From assembly GCA_013076295.1 (NCBI GenBank), contig RQOL01000814.1:171400-235399 (forward strand): a DNA stretch of 64,000 nt, written 5' to 3'. Each line of letters begins with the position of its first letter. Within the stretch, counting starts at the first letter, position 1. The notes under the pieces were generated by a model. That model did no database searches. It saw nothing but the letters and a program-made list of their open reading frames with translations, and was not told where the DNA came from. The position numbers were made by a program, and so were the translations under genes. This stretch comes from Sanderia malayensis (Eukaryota > Cnidaria > Scyphozoa > Semaeostomeae > Pelagiidae). This document shows, one piece after another, positions 28,101 through 38,000 of the stretch.

Positions 28101-30335
28101 GAATGAATACTAATTTTGATTAGTGTAAGTTGCGGAATAAAAGTTAATTTTGATTAGTGTAAATTGTGGGAATGAATGTTCATATTACTGAAAAAAGTAA
28201 CTAAAAGAGTATAACAATTTGTTTTCGCTGAATTGACGTGGAATCATGCCCAAATTGTGGGAATGAATCTAAATAAATTGTGGGAATGAATGTTAATATT
28301 ACTCAAAAAGGTAACTAAAAGTGTATAACAATTTTTTCTGGCTGCATTGACGTGGAAACATGCGCAAATTTTGGGAATGAATACTAATTTTGATTAGTGT
28401 AAGTTGCGGGAATAAAAGTTAATTTTGATTAGTGTAGCGGGAATAAAAGTTAATTTTCATTAGTGTAAGTTGCGGGAATAAAAGTTAATTTTTATTAGTG
28501 TAAATGGTGGGAATGTATGTTAATATAACTGAAAAATGTAGCTAAAAGTGTATAACAATTTGATATCGCTGAATTGACGTGGAATCATGCGCAAATTGTG
28601 GGAATGAATGTTAATTTTGATTAATGTAAGTTGCGGGAATAAAACTTGAATTTTATTGGTGTAAATTTTGGGAGGGAAAATTAATTTTTATTAGTGTAAA
28701 TTGTGGGAATTACTGTTAGCTTTTGTTGGTGCAAATTGTGGGAATAATGAATGTTAATATTACTGAAAAAGTAACTAAAAGTGTATAACAATTTGTTCTC
28801 GCTGAATTGACGTGAAATCATGCGCAATTTGTGGGAATGAATGTTAATTTTGATTAGTGTAAGTTGCGGGAATAAATTTAATTTTTGTTGGTGTAAATTG
28901 TGGGAATGAGTGTTATCTTTTATTAGTGTAAATTGTGGGAATGAATGTTAATATTACTGAAAAAGTAACTAAAAGTGTATAACAATTTGTTCTCGCTGAA
29001 TTGACGTGGAAACATGCGCAAATTTTGGGAATGAATACTAATTTTGATTAGTGTAAGTTGCGTGAATAAAAGTTAATTTTGATTAGTGTAAGTTGCGGGA
29101 TTAAATATTAATTTTCATTAGTGAAGTTGCGGGAATAAAAATTAATTTTTATAAGTGTAAATGGTGGGAATGTATGTTAATATAACTGAAAAAAGTAGCT
29201 AAAAGTGTATAAGAATTTGATCTCGCTGAATTGACGTGGAATCATGCGCAAATTGTGGGAATGAATGTTAATTTTGATTAATGTAAGTTGCGGGAATAAA
29301 AGTTAATTTTTGTTGGTTTAAATTGTGGGAATGAGTGTTATCTTTTATTAGTGTAAATTGTGGGAATGAATGTTAATATTACTGAAAAAGTAACTAAAAG
29401 TGTATAACAATTTGTTCTCGCTGAATTGACGTGGAATCATGCTCAATTTGTGGGAATGAATCTAAATAAATTGTGGGAATGAATGACAATTTTACTCAAA
29501 AAGGTAACTAAAAGTGTATAAAAATTTGTTTTCGCTGAATTGACATCGAATCATGCGCAAATTATGGGAATGAATCCTAATTTTGATTAGTGTAAGTTGC
29601 GGGAAAAAATGTTAATTTTTTTTGGTGTAAATTGTGGGAATGAATGTTAATGTAACTGGAACAAGTAACTAAAAGTGTATAACAATTTGTTCTCGCTGAA
29701 TTGACATGGAATCAAGCGCAAATTGTGGGAATGAATTTAAATTTGATTAGTGTAAGTTGCGGGAATAAAAGTTGATTTTTATTGGTGTAAATTGTGGGAA
29801 TGAATCCTAGATTTGATTAGTGTAAGTTGCGGGAAAAAAAGTTAATTTTTTTTGGTGTAAATTGTGGGAATGAATGTTTATATAACTGGAACAAGTAACT
29901 AAAAGTGTATAACAATTTGTTCTCGCTGAATTGACATGGAATCAAGCGCAAATTGTGGGAATGAATTTAATTTTGATTAGTGTAAGTTGCGGGAATAAAA
30001 GTTGATTTTTATTGGTGTAAATTGTGGGAATGAATCCTAAATTTGATTAGTGTAAGTTGCGGGAAAAAAAGTTAATTTTTTTTGGTGTAAATTGTGGGAA
30101 TGAATGTTTATATAACTGAAAAAAGTAACTAAAAGTTTATAACAATTTGTTTTTGCTGAATTGACGTGGAATCATGCGCAAATTGTGGGAATGAATTTAA
30201 TTTTGATTAGTGTAGGTTGCGGGAATAAAAGTTGATTTTTTTTGGTGTACATTGTGGGAATGAATGTTTATATAACTGAAAAAAGTAACTAAAAGTTTAT
30301 AACAATTTGTTTTTGCTGAATTGACGTGGAATCAT
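25150..30335. repeat. Tandem duplication of a 2.59-kb satellite block
   Basis: Copy 1 is about 25,150-27,742 and copy 2 about 27,743-30,335. Private markers are displaced by exactly 2,593 bp: AATTATCATTAG at 25,244 and 27,837, CTCCCTGAATT at 25,471 and 28,064, GGAATAATGAATG near 26,150 and 28,743, GTGTATAAG near 26,613 and 29,206, and GACATCGAATC near 26,949 and 29,542. The two copies differ by very few substitutions. The block holds the unusual AACTGGAACAAGTAAC and AAGCGCAAATTG versions of the 90-bp word. Confidence 0.93.
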
Positions 30336-30966
30336 GCGCAAATTGTGGGAATGAATTTAATTTTGATTAGTGTAAGTTGCGGGAATAAAAGTTGATTTTT
30401 ATTGGTGTACATTGTGGGAGGGAAAATTAGTTTTTATTAGTGTAAATTGTGGGAATGAGTGTTATCTTTTATTAGTGTAAATAGTGGGAAGGAATGTTAA
30501 TATTACTGAAAAAAGTAACTAAAAGTGTATAAGAATTTGTTTTCGCTGAATTGACATCGAATCATGCGCAAATCGTGCGAATGAATCCTAATCTTGATTA
30601 GTGTAGGTTGCGGGAAAAAAAGTTAACTTTTTTGGTGTAAATTGTGGGAATGAATGTTAATGCAACTGGAACAAGTAACTAAAAGTGTATAACAATTTGT
30701 TCTCGCTGAATTGACATCGAATCATGCGCAAATTGTGGGAATGAATCCTAAATTTGATTAGTGTAAGTTGCAGGAAAAAAAGTTAACTTTTTTTGGTGTA
30801 AATTGTGAGAATGAATGTCTATATAACTGAAAAAAGTAACTAAAAGTGTATAACAATTTGTTCTCGCTGAATTGACATCGAATCATGCGCAAATCGTGCG
30901 AATGAATCCTAGTTTTGATTAGTGTAAGTTGCGGGAATAAAAGCTGATTTTTATTAGTGCAAACTA

Positions 30967-31026
30967 GGGGTCATCACTCGCTTCGCTCTTTCGCCCCAGC
31001 CCGTCAAGTAAAAAAGGCTTAATCTG
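30967..31026 (+). other. Junction between satellite and macrosatellite (degenerate leader module)
   Basis: The satellite breaks off inside a 35-bp word (TTAGTGCAAA) and is followed at once by CTAGGGGTCATCACTCGCTT and GCCCGTCAAGT. This looks like a decayed copy of the CTAG-leader found after every TATA box in the macrosatellite. The join therefore falls at a leader start. No target duplication or transposon end is visible at this point. Confidence 0.6.
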
Positions 31027-31553
31027 GTTGGCGCACTTCGTGCGCTGCATTCGCTAACGCTCATGCCCCTTTCAACCCCACGTACAATGGGTTAGCTCGC
31101 TGTGCTCGCCTATGGTTGGCGCACTTCGTGCGCTGCATTCGCTGATGCTCATGCCCCTTTCAACCCCACTTACAATGGGTTAGCTCGCTGCGCTCGCCTA
31201 TGGTTGGCGCACTTCGTGCGCTGCATTCGCTAGCGCTCATGCCCCTTTCTACCCCACTAAAATGGGTTAGCTCGCTGCGCTCGCCTATGGTTGGCGCACT
31301 TCGTGCCCTGCATTCGCTGACGTTCATGCCCCTTTCAACCCCACTTACAATGGGTTAGCTCGCTGCGCTCGCCTATGGTTGGCGCACTTCGTCCGCTGCA
31401 TTCGCTAACGCTCATGCCCCTTTCAATCCCACGTACAATGGGTTAGCTCGCTGCGCTCGCCTATGGTTGGCGCACTTCGTGCGCTGCATTCGCTAACGCT
31501 CATGCCCCTTTCAACCCCACTTACAATGGGTTAGCTCGCTGCGCTCGCCTGTC
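31027..31553 (+). repeat. 88-bp GC-rich hairpin satellite, six copies
   Basis: GTTGGCGCACTTCGTGCGC starts at 31,027, 31,115, 31,203, 31,290, 31,378 and 31,466, so the period is 87-88 bp. Each unit has the inverted repeat GCGCAC-TTC-GTGCGC, then CTGCATTCGCTAACGCTCAT, GCCCCTTTCAACCCCACTTA, CAATGGGTTAGCTCGC and TGCGCTCGCC. The unit is CpG-rich in an AT-rich setting. The same unit, whole or as its first 42 bp or so, follows every leader module in the macrosatellite. Confidence 0.93.
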
Positions 31554-32421
31554 CATCTGTTATCAAGAAACATTGACTGATAGGGCGCACTTAGTGCGCT
31601 GCATTCCCTCCCGCTCATGCCTTTGGCTACTCCTCTTACAATAGTTTGGCTCGCTCCACTCGCCTCATAATCGCGTATCATAATTTGTTTTTAAAACTTT
31701 GACTTTGTTTACATTAGGCCTAAGCGTCACAGTATGCCGAAGCAACAATGGCGGTCGTACAAAAACTAAAACTTTCTCATTCAAAAAACAAAACAAAACT
31801 ATCACCTGTGTTCTCAATTGTCTCCTGTAATTTTCCAGAGGTCTCTCAAACAATTAGCAAGGCTTTACAAAGATAATTCAGGTCGTAAAACACTTTGAAA
31901 GGCGCCCAGTTATCCTTTGTGTTGAAAACAAAAACACGCGTCTTCTCCAAAAGTACCTGCTGTTCAACCCGAGGGCTAATTTGCATGATAACGAAAAACG
32001 TGTGACTTTTCACGTGAAGTCACGAAAGGGCCAATCAAATTGCAGCAAAAGGCGAAACGCGTCACGTGAAGAGCGAACGCTTTGTTCGAAATTGGAGTTG
32101 GAGACGCGAATTTGGAAGTTTCGCCAGCGTAAACCGTGGTTTGTTCGTGATAGCCAATTAGGCGAACTTTAACAAAGAATTTCCCAACCTTTTAGTGGAA
32201 ACTGTGAGCTCTCATATAGATAACTTTTTGGTTCAGCAGGCAAAGAACAACTCACTCAAAAATAGGGCAGATTGAGGGCCTCAAAAAATAGCCTTTATGG
32301 ATACCTCGTTCGCCGTTTCGGCCCATTGTTTTGGGGCGTTCGACCTATTGTGTCGGGTGGAATCTATTGTTTTAGGCAGAGTTTCGCCACCGTCACGTGA
32401 CATCACAGAATATATATATTA
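31554..32421 (+). repeat. Macrosatellite block V, copy 1 (full length)
   Basis: This block starts with a diverged 88-bp unit (GCGCAC-TTA-GTGCGC at 31,585) and runs to a TATA box. It carries 31,730-32,008, which both other V copies lack, so it is the fullest version. Several CACGTG or CACGTGA E-boxes occur (about 32,011, 32,062 and 32,394). Its 3' 110 bp is the promoter-like cassette listed separately. A 63-codon + strand ORF (31,981-32,172) overlaps sequence that is open for 92 codons in V2 and V3, but the frame has no recognisable domain and the shared end reflects repeat homology. Confidence 0.85.
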
Positions 32422-32430
32422 GACTAGCCG
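32318..32430 (+). promoter_or_regulatory. Promoter-like cassette at the end of V1
   Basis: Three ATTGTT or ATTGTG motifs (CCCATTGTTTTGG, CTATTGTG, CTATTGTTTT) are followed by the palindrome GTCACGTGAC (E-box 32,394-32,399), TATATATA at 32,411-32,418 and CTAGCCGGGG from 32,424. GTCACGTGAC is the CLEAR-type E-box known from TFE/MITF-family proteins. Promoter function is inferred from order and spacing only. Confidence 0.45.
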
Positions 32431-33147
32431 GGGGCCCGGTCGCTACGCTCCCTCCCCGGAGTCCCCCAAGCAACAAAAGCTTAATGTGGTTGGCGCGCTT
32501 CGCGCGCTGCATTCCCTCCCGCTCAAGCCCATACATACATACATAAATACATACATACATACATACATACATACATACATACATACATACATACAAACAT
32601 ACATACATACATACATACATACATACATACATACATACATACATACATACATACATACATACATACATACATACATACATGAGCCGGGTTCGGTCTCTTC
32701 GCTACCTGCCCGGAGCCCGTCAAGTAAACAAAGCTTAATGTGGTTGGCGCGCTTCGCGCGCTGCAGTCGCTGCCGCTCATGCCCATACATACATACATAC
32801 ATACATACATACATACATACATACATACATACATACATGAGCCGGGTTCGGTCGCTTCGCTCCCTCCCCGGAGCCCGTCAAGTAAACAAAGCTTGATGTG
32901 GTTGGCGCGCTTCGCGCGCTGCATTCGCTGCCGCTCATGCCCATACATACATACATACATACATACATACATACATACATACATACATACATACATACAT
33001 ACATACATACATACATACATACATACATACATACATACATACGTGAGCCGGGTTCGGTCGCTACGCTCCCTCCCCGGAGCCCGTCAAGTAAACAAAGCTT
33101 AATCTGGTTGGCACGCTTCGCGCGCTGCGTTTGCTACCGCTCATGCC
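32422..33147 (+). repeat. Four leader/88-bp-head modules separated by ATAC microsatellites
   Basis: Leaders start at 32,422 (class 1, GACTAGCCGGGGGCCCGG), 32,681, 32,839 and 33,043 (class 2, GAGCCGGGTTCGGTCGCTTC). Each leader ends in the first 42 bp or so of the 88-bp unit, up to CTCATGCCC. The first three run into (ATAC)n at 32,531-32,680, 32,787-32,838 and 32,943-33,042. Both leader classes can fold as CCGGG(G)...(C)CCCGG. The long ORFs here (Met-Tyr-Val-Cys or His-Thr-Tyr-Ile runs) are only the tetranucleotide read in frame. Confidence 0.93.
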
Positions 33148-33802
33148 CCTACAATAAATACCCTACAATACATGCCCTACATAGCATACCCTACAATACA
33201 TACCCTACGATACATACCCTACGATACATACCCTACGATACATACCCTACAATACATACCCTACAATACATACCTTGCAATACATACCCTACAATACATA
33301 CCCTACAAACAATACAAACATACCTACATACATACCCTACAATACATACCCTACAATACATACCCTACAATACATACCCTACAATACATACCCTACATAA
33401 CATACCCTACAATACATACCCTAGAATACATACCTTACAATACATACCCTACAATAAATACCCTACGATACATACCCTACGATACATACCCTACAATACA
33501 TACCCTAAAATACATACCCTACGATACATACCCTACGATACATACCCTACAATACACACCCTAAAATACATACCCTAAAATACATACCCTACGATACATA
33601 CCCTACAATACATACCCTACAATAAATACCATACAATACATACCCTACAATAAATACCCTACAATACATACCCTACAATACATACCCTACAATACATACC
33701 CTACATACATACCCTACAATACAAACATACATACATACATACATACATACGATACATACCCTACAATACGTACCCTACAATACATACCCTACAATAAATA
33801 CT
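33148..33802 (+). repeat. 14-bp minisatellite CCCTACAATACATA, array N1
   Basis: Tandem 14-bp units with many CGATAC, AAATAC and other substitutions, interrupted by short ATAC runs near 33,320 and 33,725-33,750. The unit is two ATAC words plus CCTACA, so it probably grew out of the neighbouring ATAC tract. The + strand has no stop codon in any frame of the consensus, which explains the long ORFs. Confidence 0.95.
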
Positions 33803-33867
33803 ACGACGCAACATTTCTAAAGAAAGTAAAGGTGGGAGGTTGGATCCTCCCCCCTGGCAATCGACCG

Positions 33868-33892
33868 CCCAGCGCCCACCCTGCTGCCCCCC
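33868..33892 (-). other. G-quadruplex-capable G-tracts (minus strand) in U1
   Basis: The + strand reads CCC-AGCG-CCC-A-CCC-TGCTG-CCCCCC. The minus strand is therefore a G3+ motif with loops of 5, 1 and 4 bases, which fits the usual G-quadruplex rule. The same four-tract pattern is kept in U5 (45,544-45,568) and U7 (53,194-53,218) but reduced to three tracts in U2 and U3. Confidence 0.55.
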
Positions 33893-34822
33893 TGAAAGCC
33901 GAAGGTTGATAGTTTCAGTGTGAAGTTTGAAAAAAAAAGTTGCCTTCAAAAATTTAATCAATCCTGGAAAATGTAAACTCAATCTCTAATAAAAATTATG
34001 TCAAACTGTAGCTAAAAAAACAGCGAATCCGAGAAAAATATTCACATTTCTTAACAGTGTTGTTTTGAATTTTAAGAGAGTATTTAGTGCAGCCCAACAC
34101 AAAAGTGGTGAAAAAATTTATTCATCAGCCAACTTTAAAAACACAAAATTTCCCCTAATTTGGTCAAAATTTGTCCATTTTAACACTAATTACACCAACA
34201 GGGAACTGATACCTTGGCGAATAAGTGTCGAAAGTACTTGGGTGCATTTGAAATGCTTTTTGCAATTTTTGTTGTACATTTTTGATGTCCAAGACATGAT
34301 TTTGTTGATCAAAAAAAGCCCTGAAATCAAACCCGTGAAAAAAATAGCATTTAAAACAGGATTCACCAACTTTCAAATTAAATTAACGTGGCCAATTTTT
34401 GTCCTACACACCCCACGAAAATATCAACAAGAAGCTAATAGCTTGGCGAACATTTATCGAAAGTATTTGGGTGAAAAAAAAACAAAGTTTTGGCAGGTTA
34501 AAAATTATTTTTCGCAAATGCAAAACACACGCGTGTTGCTTGAAAATTTCGTGTTTTTCAGCAAAATCCAAACTCGGCTAAAACTGTCCAAAAACAGAGG
34601 AAAATCAACAAAACAAAAAAAACAAAGCCATATAACTTTAGTTCTCGTGCAAATAAACAGTTATCGAAGGTTTAAATGGAGAAAATCGGCCCAGAACGAC
34701 CCGAGAAAATCAAAATTGTCCTCGTGTTTTTGTTAGGCCCTCGGCTCAACACAAAAAACGTGAGGTTAAACAAACAAAACTCGTGCTATTTTCAGCCAAA
34801 AACAATTAAATAAATAAAATAC

Positions 34823-35045
34823 CTTGAAATAATTGTTCACCAATTGTCTCCACAGGTCTTGACAACAATTGACACGTCTTTACAATTGATTTCCGGCACG
34901 TATTCACGTTTAAACCCGAGCAACTTGCCGCCCGTTGAACTAAAAAAACACGTGCTTCTTCCTGCTCATTTTGCATCTCATTAACGTCGTCCTCGGAACT
35001 TTCCAGAAGGTCGGAACACAAAATGGGCCATAACTCCCGAACCGC
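34823..35045 (-). other. Exon-like minus-strand ORF repeated in block U
   Basis: On the minus strand, TTTCTAACCCAG (acceptor-like, with a CTAAC branch-like word) is followed by about 74 open codons and then TTTCAAG|GTATTT (donor-like). The peptide includes RELWPILCSDLLESSED, NEMQNEQEEARVFLVQRAAS and NTCRKSIVKTCQ. It matches no family I know. Versions are open in U2 (37,512-37,748), U6 (49,825-50,136) and U7 (54,126-54,341) but frameshifted in U3, U4 and U5. It may be a fossil exon captured by the repeat, or chance. Confidence 0.25.
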
Positions 35046-35169
35046 CTGGGTTAGAAATTAGCGGATTGCTTTACTTTCATCAGCAGAATGCAGCGATCAT
35101 TTTCATACCAATTTACACCCTTATTGACCCCCAGAAAAAAAGCCTTTGTGACATCAAGGAAATTCCTTT

Positions 35170-35272
35170 GATCCCATTGTTTTTTCGCACGTCAATTGTT
35201 CAAAAGACAATGGGCATTGTTCACAGTCGGCGGGTCACGTGTGACCGTAGAATAGTATATACAGACTAGCCG
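35170..35272 (+). promoter_or_regulatory. Promoter-like cassette at the end of U1
   Basis: CCCATTGTTTTTTC, CAATTGTTC and the inverted pair ACAATG-GG-CATTGT (35,207-35,220) are followed by GGTCACGTGTGACC (E-box 35,236-35,241), TATATA from 35,256 and CTAGCCGGGG from 35,266. The E-box to TATA gap is 14 bp. Confidence 0.45.
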
Positions 35273-35830
35273 GGGGCCCGGTCGCTACGCTCCCTCCCCG
35301 GAGCCCCCCAAGCAACAAAAGTTTAATGTGGTTGGCGCGCTTCGCGCGCTGCATTCGCTCCCGCTCATGCCCCTTTCAACCCCACGTACAATGGGTTAGC
35401 TCGCTGCGCTCGCCTGTGGTTGGCGCACTTCGTGCGCTGCATTCGCTTACGCTCATGCCCTTTTCAACTCTACATACAATGGGTTAGCTCGCTACGCTCG
35501 CCTGTGGTTGGCGCACTTCGTGCGCTGCATTCGCTTATGCTCATGCCCATACATACATACATACATACATACATACATACATACATACCTACCTACATAC
35601 ATACATACATACATACATACATACATACATACATACATACATACATACATACATACATACATACATACATACATACATACATACATACAAACATGGGCCG
35701 GGTTCGGTCGCTTCGCTCCCTCCCCGGAGCCAGTCAAATAGACAAAGCTTAATCTGGTTGGCGCGCTTCGCGCGCTGCATTCGCTGCCGCTCATGCCCAT
35801 ACATACATACATACATACATACATACATAC
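35263..35830 (+). repeat. Leader, 2.5 copies of the 88-bp unit, ATAC tract, second leader, short ATAC tract
   Basis: 88-bp units start at 35,331, 35,419 and 35,507. The third is cut at CTCATGCCC and runs into (ATAC)n at 35,549-35,694. A class 2 leader (GGGCCGGGTTCGG) follows from 35,695 and leads to a second ATAC tract at 35,799-35,830. Confidence 0.92.
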
Positions 35831-36529
35831 CCTACAATACATACCTACTACATACATACCCTACAATACATACCCTACAATACATACCCTACAATACATA
35901 TCCTACAATACATACCCTACAATACATACCCTATGATACAAACCCTACAATACATACCCTACAATACATACCCTACAATACATACCCTACAATACATACC
36001 TTACAATACATACCCTACAATACATACCATACAATACATACCCTACAATACATACCCTACACTACATAACCTACAATACATACCCTACCATACATACCCT
36101 ACAATACATACCCTACAATACATACCCTACATAACATACCCTACAATACATACCCTACAATACATACCCTACAATACATACCCTAAAAAACAAACCCTAC
36201 AATACATACCCTACAATACATACCCTACAATACATACCCTACATAACATACCCTACTATACATACCCTACAATACATACCTTACAATACATACCCTACAA
36301 TACATACCATACAATACATACCCTACAATACAAACCCCACAATACATACCCTACAATACATACCCTACAATACATACCCTACAATACATACCCTATAATA
36401 CATACCTTACAATACATACCCTACAATACATACCCTACAATACATACCCTACAATACATACCTTACAATACATACCCTACAATACATACCCTACAATACA
36501 TACCCTACAATGCATACCCTACAATACAC
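35831..36529 (+). repeat. 14-bp minisatellite, array N2
   Basis: About 50 tandem CCCTACAATACATA units, fairly homogeneous. Variants are CATAACATA, CATACCATA and one AAAAACAAA unit near 36,185. It passes straight into U2 through CACACGACGCC. Confidence 0.95.
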
Positions 36530-37990
36530 ACGACGCCACATTTCTAAAGAAAGTAAAGGTGGGAGGTCGAATCTTCCCCCCTGCCACGCGACCGCCCGGC
36601 GCCCACGCTGCCCCCCTGAAAGCCGCTTCCGAAAGTTGATAGCTTCAGTGTGAAGTTTGAAGAAAAAAGTTGCCTTCAAAAATTTAATCAATCCTGGAAA
36701 ATTTAAACTCAATCTGTAATAAAAAATATATCAAACTGTAGCTAAGGAAACAGCGAATCCGATAAAAATATTCACTTTTCTTAACAGTGTTGTTTTGAAA
36801 TTTAAGGGAGTATTTAGTGGAGCCCAACAACAAAGCCGTGAAAAAATTTATTCATCAGCCAACTTTAAAAACACAAAAATTCCCCTAACTTGGTCAAAAT
36901 TTGTCCATTTGAACTCAAATTACACCAGCATGAAGCAAATACCTTGGCAAATAAATATCGAAAATATTTGGGTGCATATGAAAAGCTTTTCGCAATTTTA
37001 GTTGTACATTTTTGAAGTCCAAGACATGATTTTCTTTATCAAAAATAGCCGTGAAATCAAACCCGTGAAAAAAATAGCATTTAAAACACGATTCACCAAC
37101 TTTCAAATTGAATTAACGTGGCCAATTTTTGTCCTACAGAACCCACGAAAATATCAAATGAAGCTAATAGCTTGGCGAACATTAATCGAAAGTATTTGGG
37201 TGAAAAAAACAAAGTTTTGGCAGGTTAAAATTTAATTTTCGCAAATGCAAAACACACGCGTGTTGCGTGAAAATTTCGTGTTTTCCAGCAAAACCCAATC
37301 TCGGCTAAAACTGTCCAAAAACAGAGGAAAATCAACAAAACAAAAAAAACAAAGCCATATAACTTTAGTTCTCGTGTAAATAAACAGTTATCGAAAGTTT
37401 AAATGGAGAAAATCGGCCCAGAACGACCCGAGAAAATCAAAATTGTCTTCGTGTTTTGGTTAGGCCCTCGAGCCGAAAGAAAAACGTGAGGTGAACAAAA
37501 CAAAACTCGTGCTATTTAAAGCCAAAAAACAATTGAATAAAGGAAATAACCTTGAAATAATTGTTCACCAATTGTCTCCACAGGTCCTGACACAATTGAC
37601 ACGTCTTTACAATTGATTTCCGGCACGTATTCGTGGTTAAATCCGAGCAAGTTGCCGCCCGTTCAACTAAAAAAACACGTGTTTCTCCTTGCTCGTTTTG
37701 CATCTCATTAACTCCGTCCTCGGAACTTTCTAGAAAGTCGGAACACAAAATGGGCCATAACTCCCGAACCGTTTGGAGTAGAAATTAGCGGAAAGCTTTA
37801 CTGTGATCAGCGCAATGCGGCGATCATTTTGATACTAATTTGCACCCTTATTGACCCCCAGGAAAAAAGCCTTTTTGATCACAACGAAATTCCTTTGATC
37901 CCATTGTTCGGTCGAACGTCGATTGTTCAAAAGACAATGGGCATTGTTCACAGTCGGCGGGTCACGTGTGATCGTAGAATAGTATATATA
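36530..37990 (+). repeat. Macrosatellite block U, copy 2
   Basis: Same order as U1. The C-rich start has lost one C-tract (GCCCGGCGCCCACGCTGCCC). The + strand ORF of U1 is stopped by TAG near 37,000. The minus-strand exon-like ORF is open at 37,512-37,748. Confidence 0.9.
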
Positions 37991-38000
37991 GACTAGCCGG
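37900..38000 (+). promoter_or_regulatory. Promoter-like cassette at the end of U2
   Basis: CCCATTGTTCGG, GATTGTTC and ACAATG-GG-CATTGT (37,934-37,947) precede GTCACGTGTGATCG (E-box 37,963-37,968), TATATATA from 37,983 and CTAGCCGGGG from 37,993. Spacing is the same as in U1. Confidence 0.45.

Larger units (their letters stand above)
1..30966. repeat. AT-rich complex satellite built from 23-, 35- and 90-bp words
   Basis: The whole stretch is tandem repeat and continues past the left edge. Successive nodes of the form GTGGGAATGAAT (or GCGGGAATAAAA) are spaced 23, 35 or 90 bp apart. The 23-bp word is the node plus CTAAATAAATT. The 35-bp word is the node plus GTTAATTTTGATTAGTGTAA-like sequence. 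The 90-bp word adds a segment with AAAGTAACTAAAAGTGTATAA, then TTCTCGCTGAATTGACGTGG and CATGCGCAAA. These words are strung together into longer higher-order units listed separately; between 20.4 and 22.2 kb the units are less regular (AACTTGTTC variant nodes near 20,781, 21,274 and 21,884). Short ORFs recur only because the repeat recurs. I infer heterochromatic, possibly pericentromeric DNA; nothing seen proves the chromosomal position. Confidence 0.97.
33803..35262 (+). repeat. Macrosatellite block U, copy 1
   Basis: The block begins ACGACGCAACATTTCTAAAG after the minisatellite and ends in a TATA box. It has a C-rich start (33,850-33,892), an AT-rich middle holding an internal duplication of about 225 bp (TACCTTGGCGAATAAGT... 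and TAGCTTGGCGAACATTT...), and a promoter-like 3' end. A 223-codon + strand ORF (34,065-34,736) is open only in this copy; other copies carry a TAG and indels, so I do not call it a gene. Its closest relative is U7, in the same register 19,320 bp away. Confidence 0.9.

Noticed and set aside
1..30966. CRISPR-like regular repeats
   Set aside because: The intervening sequences are themselves repeats, not unique spacers. There are no cas genes, and the setting is eukaryotic.
1..30966. CENP-B box in the satellite
   Set aside because: No word matches TTCG-N4-A-N2-CGGG. TTGCGGGAATAAAA resembles only its last bases.
32393..33032. ORFs of 87-169 aa made of Met-Tyr-Val-Cys or His-Thr-Tyr-Ile runs
   Set aside because: These are the ATAC microsatellite translated. 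A tetranucleotide without stops is open in all frames on both strands here.
34164..34376. 60-70 aa minus-strand ORF (KVGESCFKCYFFHGF...) present in most U copies
   Set aside because: Frameshifted in U5 and U7 and lacking a consistent start. The sequence is low-complexity and AT-rich, so conservation is best explained by repeat homology.
34065..34736. 223-codon + strand ORF in U1
   Set aside because: Open only in U1. Other U copies have a TAG in the same place and several indels, with no recognisable domain.
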